Source of the DNA: CAZNVB01 sp964576265
GTDB taxonomy: Bacteria > Acidobacteriota > Aminicenantia > Aminicenantales > UBA8522
Length of the DNA: 11,580 bases
NCBI GenBank assembly: GCA_964576265.1
Contig: CAZNVB010000186.1
Span: 1 to 11,580, forward strand
Reading direction: 5' to 3'
How positions within the stretch are numbered: position 1 is the stretch's first letter; each line of letters starts with the position of its first letter. Both the position numbers and the translations under genes were made by a program. The notes under the pieces were generated by a model. That model was not told where the DNA came from. It worked only from the letters and a program-made list of their open reading frames with translations, and did no database searches. Below are positions 6,397 to 11,580 of the stretch, in pieces.

Positions 6397-6843
6397 ATGG
6401 CGAAAGAAATTCATGAGACCATCGGCCATCATTATATCGTCGAGGCTTCGGGCTGCGATCCCAAAGTGATCGGCAGCATCGAGAAAGTCCAGCAGATTTT
6501 AGTCAAGGCGGCGGAAGTCTCCGGAGCCCAAGTCTGGTCGATTTCTTTCAGCCGCTTCCCGCCCAACGGCGTCAGCGGCGTGGTCGTGATTTCGGAATCT
6601 CACATTTCGACTCACACCTGGCCGGAATACGGCTATGTGGCGATCGATATCTACACCTGCGGCAAGCAAGTCGACCCGGAAAAAGCGGTTGTCTTTGCCG
6701 TCGAGGCCTTCGGATCTTCAACATCCCATATCACGGAAATCACCCGCGGTATCGACGAAGGCGACTCGGTTTACTACCACAGTTTCGTGACTTGGGAAGA
6801 GCACTTTCGGAAGGGCGTCGCCAAGAATAACGGCCGGCCATAG
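6397..6843 (+). CDS. speD: S-adenosylmethionine decarboxylase proenzyme, prokaryotic class 1B
   Basis: Pyruvoyl-dependent enzyme that makes decarboxylated AdoMet, the aminopropyl donor for spermidine and related polyamines. The proenzyme cuts itself between Glu67 and Ser68 in ISESHISTHTWPEYGY, converting Ser68 to the pyruvoyl group. His73 and Cys88 (TCG) align with the T. maritima processing and catalytic residues His68 and Cys83 with a constant offset of five. The length of 148 is somewhat longer than the roughly 130 of the T. maritima enzyme, the extra lying at the C-terminus (HFRKGVAKNNGRP). No spermidine synthase (speE) is visible in the window. It follows the Lrp-family regulator, so a nitrogen/polyamine link is possible but unproven. 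Confidence 0.95.
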   Translation: MAKEIHETIGHHYIVEASGCDPKVIGSIEKVQQILVKAAEVSGAQVWSISFSRFPPNGVSGVVVISESHISTHTWPEYGYVAIDIYTCGKQVDPEKAVVFAVEAFGSSTSHITEITRGIDEGDSVYYHSFVTWEEHFRKGVAKNNGRP

Positions 6844-6845
6844 GA

Positions 6846-6868
6846 ATCCATTCGCCAAGCGACCGGAT
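6846..6868. promoter_or_regulatory. Interrupted dyad just after speD, possible activator site
   Basis: ATCC-nn-TCGC-nnn-GCGA-nn-GGAT, eight matched pairs around a centre at 6857. There is no T run, so it is not a standard terminator. It lies about 145 bp before the predicted start of the -24/-12 promoter at 6977, a normal distance for a sigma-54 activator site. It also overlaps one copy of the 13-nt direct repeat. Function is inference. Confidence 0.3.
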
Positions 6869-6976
6869 GGGAGAAGGGGGGCGGCCGCGTAAACTTCCTT
6901 TATATCGACCATTCTCTGGATAGGGAAATTATTCGTCTTTTTAAGGCTCTTTCATCGTCGTCGCCAGAAATCGGAT

Positions 6977-6992
6977 TGGCACAAAACATGCT
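6977..6992 (+). promoter_or_regulatory. Sigma-54 (-24/-12) promoter candidate upstream of the M1 peptidase
   Basis: TGGCACAAAACATGCT has GG at 6978-6979 and GC at 6990-6991 with the required 10 nt between. Compared with TGGCACGN4TTGCW it differs at two positions. It shares the 11-mer ATTGGCACAAA with the glnA element. Predicted start is near 7003, leaving a leader of about 230 nt to ATG 7234. Confidence 0.45.
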
Positions 6993-7047
6993 GATTATTG
7001 AAAATGATGACCAGCTTCGAAATTGCACCGTCTCTTGCCATAGGAAT

Positions 7048-7070
7048 CCGATGGTGGTGTGACCCATCGG
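7048..7070. repeat. Short hairpin in the intergenic region
   Basis: CCGATGG (7048-7054) and CCATCGG (7064-7070) form a perfect 7-bp stem with a 9-nt loop. No T run follows. It would lie inside the 5' leader of a transcript from the -24/-12 element. Confidence 0.45.
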
Positions 7071-7152
7071 TCGCAGGGCGAGGGTTCAAGACCCGGCGGT
7101 TATTTCCAGGGACAGCGGAGAGAGCGTTTGCCGATGTCATTCAACCCCTTCA

Positions 7153-7175
7153 CCCCCTTGGAGAATTAAAGGGGG
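7153..7175. repeat. Palindromic element, C5TT/AAG5 stem
   Basis: CCCCCTT (7153-7159) and AAGGGGG (7169-7175) form a perfect 7-bp stem with a 9-nt loop; a few further pairs follow after an A/A mismatch. There is no T run on either side, so it looks more like a REP-type or structural element than a terminator. Only one copy is present in the window. Confidence 0.45.
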
Positions 7176-7224
7176 AGAGAAGTCGGTGTCTCGGGAGAGG
7201 TCGGAGGCCCGGAAAAGGGATTTT

Positions 7225-7233
7225 TGGTATAAT
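7225..7233 (+). promoter_or_regulatory. Extended -10 element abutting the M1 peptidase start
   Basis: TGGTATAAT fits the extended -10 form (TGnTATAAT) and ends directly at ATG 7234. A transcript from it would begin near 7240, exactly at the in-frame GTG of codon 3, which would give a leaderless mRNA. No good -35 was seen at the matching distance. It may instead be chance AT-rich sequence. Confidence 0.3.
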
Positions 7234-9873
7234 ATGAAAGTGAAGAGTCGGCTTTCATCCCTCCTTTTCATTTTTTTCTTCCTTGCCGGACCGGCGTTTT
7301 CTCATCCCCCGGAGGGGGAAGGCATCGAAGAGTTCATTCTCCGGCTGGAAAGAAACCTTGCTTCACGCGAATTCGATTCCTATCTCGAGGCTTTTTCTCC
7401 GGAACTCAGAGAGAGCGAGCAGCTCGAGATTGATCGCCGTTACGGCCGGCTCGGAGTCGAAACCGCTCGTCTCTTTTGGGCGAACAAAGGTCGCATCGAC
7501 CGTGAGAGGCCCGATGTCTTTATCCAGGCGATTTACGAGAATTCCCATCTTGCCGTCATCGAGACATGGACGCTCCGACTTGAGGGCCGGGACGGCCGCT
7601 GGCTCATCGCCCAGAAAACCGTCAGGGAGGGGGCCAATAAGCTTTATAAAATCCGCCTGCCTTCCGAGCGCGTCGAACTCGCCGAGCGAGTCGAGATCAG
7701 CCACGCGGACATCAAGCTCAGCTTCCGGAACGCCCTTGTGTTCTACGATAATATTCCCCAGATCGAGACGGCGCTCCTCGTTCTCGGGACGGGAAGAGTC
7801 CTCTTCACGCCCTCGGATCTGAATGAGGAACACCAGCTGGAGATCATCTTTAAGACAAGGAGAATCGACGACTCCATTGACTACGCTTTTTTACGGTTTT
7901 CCGACTCCTTTTTTGAGCGCCATGTTCGAATTACCAATGCTTCTTCGCCGCCGGTCGGCGTCGTGGAAGCCGCCAGAATCAAAGCGCATTCTCTTTTTAT
8001 AAAGCACTACCCGCGCTATTTTGCGATCGAGAGTTCCTGGAGTCCTCAGATTCTGTCCTTTCTTCCTCAAGGAGAGGAATCGGTCATCGAATTCCGTGGG
8101 AAAAAGGTCGGCGATCTGTCCTACATTTACTCGCCCTTCGCCGACGAGGAAATCACCCTTTACGATCAAGCCAAGGAACGCTTCCTCAACCTTTATTCTC
8201 CCCGCGGTGCGGCCGGCGAGAGGCGGATGATCATTTCTCTCGGCCGGGCTTCGGATATTCAGGACTACGCGATTGAGCTGGATTTCGCTCCCCAAAACTT
8301 CTTTCTCTCAGTCAAAGCCAGAATCGGGATCGTATCTCTGGCGACACGTCTCGACATGGTCAAGTTCAAGTTCAACCCCAACCTTGAAATCCTGCGCGTT
8401 TATGATCAAGATAAAAGAGAACTCTTTTTTTCCCGCGATCGAGCGAGCCGGGCTCTTTACGTCTATTTCCTCGAGCCCCTCCGGGAGGGTCGGAGAGCGG
8501 AGTTGGAATTCTTCTACCGTGGGCGTCTGGAACCTCCGGTCCAGCTGACCGACACGGTGATGGGCGGTCAATATAAAGACCGAATCCTGTTGACGGATCT
8601 CGGCTATCAGACCTTTCTCTTCAGCCAATCGGCTTACTGGTATCCGGCTTCTCCGGCTGATGATTATTTCACCGCCCGGGTGAATATCATCGTCCCTCCC
8701 CAGTACTCGGTCGTTTCCAACGGGAAACTCGTCGGCCGCGGGATCTTGAACGGAATGCAGGGAGTCACCGAGATCGACAAGATCGGGCATTCCTTCTTGA
8801 TTTTTGAGACCAAGACTCCGGTCAAGTACCTTTCTTTTTTGGTGGGCAAGCTGTCCCTTGTACAGAAAGAGATGAATCCGATTCCCATGGCTTATTATCA
8901 TTCCGCCGACTCGAGATGGCCGAGAAAAGGACTGCTCGAGGATGCCCGTGAGATCGTCGAATTCTACCAAAGCCGCTTCGGCCCCTTTCCTTACGAGAAT
9001 CTCAATTTCGTTTATCGGCTGTGGGAAACAAGCGGCGGACACAGCCCCGCTTCCTTTGTTGTCCTGAACGATGTCCCGAAATCGCCCGATGATCCGTTGG
9101 TCTTAAACCCGAAGAATAATCCGATCAGCCCGGTGGACCTTTCTCAGTGGAAAGAATATTTCCTGGCCCATGAGATCGCCCATCAATGGTGGGGACAGGG
9201 AGTGACCTGGGCAAGATATCGGGACCACTGGCTCTCCGAGGGAATGGCCCAGTATGCCGCCGCCTTGTTTCTTGGATCGAAATATGGCCGGGGAGCGTTC
9301 GTCAACATTTTGAAGAAATTTTCGCAGTGGACAAGGCAAAAGACTTCCTGGGGGCCGATCATTCTGGGCTCAAGGTTGAGCTTCGTCAATTTCACGGCCT
9401 ACCAGGCGATCATTTACAACAAGACGGCTCTCGTCCTGAACATGCTTCACGATATGCTCGGCGAGGACGTCTTTTTCCGGGGCCTGAGTCTATTCTTTTC
9501 CCGCTATAAGTTCACTCCGGCCTCGACCGGTCAATTCAGGCGGGTGATGGAAGACGTCTCGGGCAGGAGCCTGGAATCATTTTTTTCCTCTTGGTTCGAA
9601 TCCCACCTCCTTCCTCAGGTCCGGGGGAGCTATCATGTCGAAGCCAGAGCCACCGGTCTCGTTCTCAAGCTCCGCGTTGAGCAGACGGCCGCGCCGTTCG
9701 CCTTTCCCCTGTGGGTCGAATGGCGGGATATGGACGGGACTCTATACCGTCAAAAAGTCCTCGTTGAATCCGCAAGCCAGGGTTTTGAGCTTCCCCTGTC
9801 CGCCGTGCCGAAGAAAGTCAGAATCAATCCGGACGACGCCGTCCCCGGCAGATTCAGCCTGAGGGCGGATTGA
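7234..9873 (+). CDS. Secreted M1-family (gluzincin) metallopeptidase homologue
   Basis: Zinc peptidase homologue of 879 residues. Residues 1-23 are a signal peptide (MKVKSRL, hydrophobic core, cleavage near AFS), so it is probably periplasmic or secreted. Residues about 28-140 look like an NTF2/SnoaL-like alpha-beta domain. A beta-rich M1 N-terminal domain follows, then the catalytic domain with HEIAH (646-650), 18 residues and Glu669 (HExxH-x18-E, complete zinc site), and Tyr728, a candidate for the catalytic tyrosine. The exopeptidase GxMEN motif is absent; GGHSP (601-605) lies in that place. A beta-rich C-terminal domain ends the protein. ATG 7234 is chosen because the signal peptide begins there; a GTG at 7186 would add 16 residues before it. 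Shine-Dalgarno is weak (AAGGGA 13 nt away). The stop is 9 bp from the convergent regulator gene. Confidence 0.85.
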   Translation: MKVKSRLSSLLFIFFFLAGPAFSHPPEGEGIEEFILRLERNLASREFDSYLEAFSPELRESEQLEIDRRYGRLGVETARLFWANKGRIDRERPDVFIQAIYENSHLAVIETWTLRLEGRDGRWLIAQKTVREGANKLYKIRLPSERVELAERVEISHADIKLSFRNALVFYDNIPQIETALLVLGTGRVLFTPSDLNEEHQLEIIFKTRRIDDSIDYAFLRFSDSFFERHVRITNASSPPVGVVEAARIKAHSLFIKHYPRYFAIESSWSPQILSFLPQGEESVIEFRGKKVGDLSYIYSPFADEEITLYDQAKERFLNLYSPRGAAGERRMIISLGRASDIQDYAIELDFAPQNFFLSVKARIGIVSLATRLDMVKFKFNPNLEILRVYDQDKRELFFSRDRASRALYVYFLEPLREGRRAELEFFYRGRLEPPVQLTDTVMGGQYKDRILLTDLGYQTFLFSQSAYWYPASPADDYFTARVNIIVPPQYSVVSNGKLVGRGILNGMQGVTEIDKIGHSFLIFETKTPVKYLSFLVGKLSLVQKEMNPIPMAYYHSADSRWPRKGLLEDAREIVEFYQSRFGPFPYENLNFVYRLWETSGGHSPASFVVLNDVPKSPDDPLVLNPKNNPISPVDLSQWKEYFLAHEIAHQWWGQGVTWARYRDHWLSEGMAQYAAALFLGSKYGRGAFVNILKKFSQWTRQKTSWGPIILGSRLSFVNFTAYQAIIYNKTALVLNMLHDMLGEDVFFRGLSLFFSRYKFTPASTGQFRRVMEDVSGRSLESFFSSWFESHLLPQVRGSYHVEARATGLVLKLRVEQTAAPFAFPLWVEWRDMDGTLYRQKVLVESASQGFELPLSAVPKKVRINPDDAVPGRFSLRAD

Positions 9874-9882
9874 AGATATCGC

Positions 9883-11268
9883 TTACGCAAGATCGTGGAG
9901 GTCGATTCCCAGCCTCTTGATCATTTCGTTCAGCGTCGTGGGCTTGAGTCCCAGCGAGCGGGCCGCCTTCTTCTGGACGCCTTTGGCGTTACGCAGGGCG
10001 GCGAGGATGATCCTCTTTTGGAATTGCCGCGTCTGGTTTTTCAGGCTGAGATCGGCCTCTGATTCCTGGTCGGCCCTTTCTCCTTCCCTGCGACCGAGGA
10101 GAAAAGGAGGCAGATTGCTTCTCGTGATCACCTTCGTCTTGGTCAAAACGACCGCCCGCTCGATCAGATTCTCGAGTTCCCGGACGTTTCCCGGCCAGTC
10201 GTAGGCCTCAAGAATTTCCATGGCGTCTTCCGTCACCCCCTCGATCGTCTTGTTGTTTTCCCGACTGTAGAGGTTGATAAAATGTTTGACCAGAAGAGGG
10301 ATATCCTGTTTCCGCTGGCGGAGCGGCGGGAGCTCGATCTTGATGACATTCAGGCGGTAGAAAAGATCCTGGCGAAAGGATCGGGCGGTGATGAGATCTT
10401 CCAGGTCGGTATTCGTGGCGGCGATAATCCGGGCATCCACCTTGATCGTTTTTGTATCTCCAAGTCGCATGAATTCCTTGTCCTGCATGACCCGGAGCAA
10501 TTTTGCCTGAGTCTCCAGGCTGATCGTTGAGATTTCATCGAAGAAGATTGTTCCCCGGTCCGCGGCCTCAAAGAGGCCTTTTTTGTGGCTGATTGCTCCG
10601 GTGAATGCGCCCTTCACGTGGCCGAAAAGATGGCTTTCCAAAAGGTCCGGAGGGAGAGAGCCGCTGTTGACCACGATGAACGGCCAATGGCGGCGCTCGC
10701 TGTGCTGATGAATGGCCCGGGCCACGAGTTCTTTGCCCGTTCCGCTCTCGCCTTGAATGAGGATGGTCGAACGCGTCGGGGCGGTTGCTCGGATCAGCTC
10801 GAAGACGGTGAGCATGGGCTTGCTTTTTCCGACAATATTCTCAAACCCGAATTTCCGGGAGAGCTCGTCCTTGAGGCGGATGTTTTCATCCTGAAGCGTT
10901 TTGTGCTCAATGGCCCGCTTGATCGTCAGAAGGAGATCGTCGTGTTTGAAGGGTTTCTGGATATAGTCATAGGCGCCGATTTTCATCGCCGCGATGGCCG
11001 ATTCGACCGAAGCATAGGCGGTGATGATAATGACGACGGTCTGAGGGGCGATTCTCTTGATTTCCTTCAGGACTTCAATTCCGTCGAGGCCGGGCATGAG
11101 AAGATCGAGCAGGACGACATCAAAATCTTGGGAGGAGAATTTGGTCAGGGCCTCTTCGCCCGAAGCCGAGATTTCCAGTTCATATCCTTCCCCCGTCAAC
11201 AGCTGGCTCAAGATATCGTGGATGACCGGTTCATCATCGATGACATGAATCATTCCTCCGCGGGCCAT
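9883..11268 (-). CDS. NtrC-family sigma-54-dependent response regulator
   Basis: Two-component regulator of 461 residues that activates sigma-54 promoters by ATP hydrolysis. The receiver domain (6-120) has the acidic pair Asp11-Asp12, phospho-acceptor Asp55 (VVLLDLLMPG), Thr83 and Lys105. The AAA+ domain has Walker A GESGTGKE (173-180), the sigma-54-contacting GAFTGA loop (220-225), Walker B IFFDE (241-245) and WPGNVREL (358-365). A Fis-type helix-turn-helix occupies about 418-455 (KKAARSLGLKPTTLNEMIKRLG). All key residues are intact. The start ATG 11268 has AGGAGG 6 nt upstream; in-frame GTG 11361 lies inside the kinase gene and is unlikely. It follows the histidine kinase gene by 2 bp, so they are partners. 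Its target is unknown. Confidence 0.94.
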   Translation of the reverse strand: MARGGMIHVIDDEPVIHDILSQLLTGEGYELEISASGEEALTKFSSQDFDVVLLDLLMPGLDGIEVLKEIKRIAPQTVVIIITAYASVESAIAAMKIGAYDYIQKPFKHDDLLLTIKRAIEHKTLQDENIRLKDELSRKFGFENIVGKSKPMLTVFELIRATAPTRSTILIQGESGTGKELVARAIHQHSERRHWPFIVVNSGSLPPDLLESHLFGHVKGAFTGAISHKKGLFEAADRGTIFFDEISTISLETQAKLLRVMQDKEFMRLGDTKTIKVDARIIAATNTDLEDLITARSFRQDLFYRLNVIKIELPPLRQRKQDIPLLVKHFINLYSRENNKTIEGVTEDAMEILEAYDWPGNVRELENLIERAVVLTKTKVITRSNLPPFLLGRREGERADQESEADLSLKNQTRQFQKRIILAALRNAKGVQKKAARSLGLKPTTLNEMIKRLGIDLHDLA

Positions 11269-11270
11269 GG

Positions 11271-11580
11271 TCAGCCTCCTGGCGACTTGGAATTGAAAAA
11301 GCCTTTTCTTATATGAAGATCCATCGGGATGGTGATCGTGAAGCACGTGCCCTTGTTCCATTCGCTTTCCACGCTGATGTCCCCCTCATGCTCCTTGATA
11401 ATGGCGAACGAAATCGAGAGGCCGAGCCCGGTTCCCTTGCCGATTCCCTTGGTCGTGAAAAAGGGGTCAAAAATATGCGGCAAATGCTGCTTTTTGATCC
11501 CAGTCCCGGTGTCCGTGATTTTGATCTCCACCTGGCCTTTTTCCAGTGCCGCCTCGATGCGCAGCTTCCCCCCCTTGGGC
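11271..11580 (-). CDS. Sensor histidine kinase, C-terminal ATPase fragment (partial, 5' end outside window)
   Basis: The end of a HATPase_c catalytic domain: G1 box DTGTGI, F box FDPFFTTK, G2 box GKGTGLGLS and the final strand GTCFTITIP. The N box, phospho-accepting histidine and sensor domain lie outside the window, so the signal cannot be inferred. The frame continues open to the right edge (…KLRIEAALEKGQVEIKI). The stop codon is 2 bp before the response regulator start, and the regulator's Shine-Dalgarno lies in the last kinase codons, indicating translational coupling. Confidence 0.93.
   Translation of the reverse strand, partial: PKGGKLRIEAALEKGQVEIKITDTGTGIKKQHLPHIFDPFFTTKGIGKGTGLGLSISFAIIKEHEGDISVESEWNKGTCFTITIPMDLHIRKGFFNSKSPGG

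Larger units (their letters stand above)
6837..7049 (+). repeat. 13-nt direct repeat, copies 200 bp apart
   Basis: GCCATAGGAATCC occurs at 6837-6849 (including the speD TAG stop) and again at 7037-7049. The match ends at both sides after 13 nt, and no inverted termini were seen in the 187 bp between. It could be a scar of duplication or insertion, or chance. Confidence 0.4.
6844..7233. other. Gene-poor 390-bp intergenic region between speD and the M1 peptidase gene
   Basis: No credible gene was found on either strand. The longest plus-strand frame from 6998 is rich in Arg/Gly and has no family feature or ribosome site. From left to right the gap holds an interrupted dyad (6846-6868), a -24/-12 promoter match (6977-6992), a 24-codon frame beginning MLIIENDDQLR (6988-7062), the second copy of the 13-nt repeat, a hairpin (7048-7070), a palindrome (7153-7175) and an extended -10 next to the peptidase start. 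No T-rich terminator after speD was seen. Confidence 0.6.

Noticed and set aside
6846..6868. Rho-independent terminator after speD
   Set aside because: The dyad is followed by GGGAGAAGGGG rather than a T run, so it was listed as a possible binding site instead.
7040..7115. tRNA-like look of GGGTTCAAGACCC with an upstream hairpin
   Set aside because: The T-arm-like stem is only 3 bp with a 7-nt loop, the anticodon-like loop has the wrong size, and no D-arm or acceptor stem pairs around it. It is at most a chance resemblance or a decayed remnant.
7186..7233. Upstream GTG start adding 16 residues to the M1 peptidase
   Set aside because: The extra residues (SRERSEARKRDFWYN) would precede a standard signal peptide that starts at ATG 7234, and no better ribosome site supports GTG 7186.
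6998..7237. 79-codon plus-strand frame in the intergenic gap
   Set aside because: Non-ATG start, no ribosome site, overlap with the peptidase start in another frame, and no family feature.
9874..9882. Bidirectional terminator between the convergent peptidase and regulator genes
   Set aside because: Only 9 bp separate the stop codons and no stem with a T run was found in the adjoining coding ends.
11269..11361. Upstream GTG start for the response regulator
   Set aside because: It would overlap the kinase frame by about 90 bp and add residues with no receiver-domain match, while ATG 11268 has AGGAGG at ideal spacing.

Overview
The window looks like a bacterial chromosome segment of moderately high GC, dense in housekeeping genes and with no phage, IS, CRISPR or rRNA/tRNA signal. 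The mix is a site-2 protease–trpS–scpA–scpB cluster, a GSI-alpha glutamine synthetase, a class 1B AdoMet decarboxylase, a large secreted M1-type peptidase and an NtrC-type two-component pair. It would suit a deep-branching Gram-negative-like lineage such as Acidobacteriota or Aminicenantota. That placement is inference from gene style and order only and is weak.

Layout. Bases 1-4182, minus strand: a tight five-gene run read leftward, S2P metalloprotease > trpS > scpA > scpB > gamma-glutamyltranspeptidase. Gaps are 5, 14 and 14 bp, then a 14-bp overlap; the last gene runs off the left edge exactly at its catalytic threonine. Bases 4289-5698, minus: glutamine synthetase (glnA) with its own promoter. 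Bases 5699-5892: an AT-rich divergent control region. Bases 5893-6843, plus: an Lrp/AsnC-family regulator and then speD, the latter with a plausible promoter of its own. Bases 6844-7233: a 390-bp gene-poor gap with several small symmetric elements and a sigma-54-type promoter match. Bases 7234-9873, plus: a secreted M1-family metallopeptidase homologue. Bases 9883-11580, minus: an NtrC-family sigma-54 response regulator and the C-terminal end of its histidine kinase. These converge on the peptidase gene with only 9 bp between stop codons.

How the parts may fit. The most informative sequence is regulatory. The glnA promoter contains a -24/-12 element (TGGCAC-N7-GCT) that, from memory, closely resembles the classical glnAp2 sigma-54 promoter. 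It is nested inside the spacer of a good sigma-70 promoter (TTGACA-N17-TATAAA). The -35 hexamer of that sigma-70 promoter overlaps the -35 of the divergent Lrp-family gene. A second -24/-12 match sharing the 11-mer ATTGGCACAAA lies upstream of the M1 peptidase gene, and the window also encodes a GAFTGA-containing sigma-54 activator. This suggests a sigma-54/nitrogen-type circuit, but which activator acts on which promoter cannot be decided here.

I did not find a convincing undescribed multi-gene system. The genes belong to known families, and the points of interest are promoter architecture, a TrpRS with an iron-sulfur-type cysteine motif, an M1 homologue lacking the GxMEN motif, and the unexplained intergenic gap.
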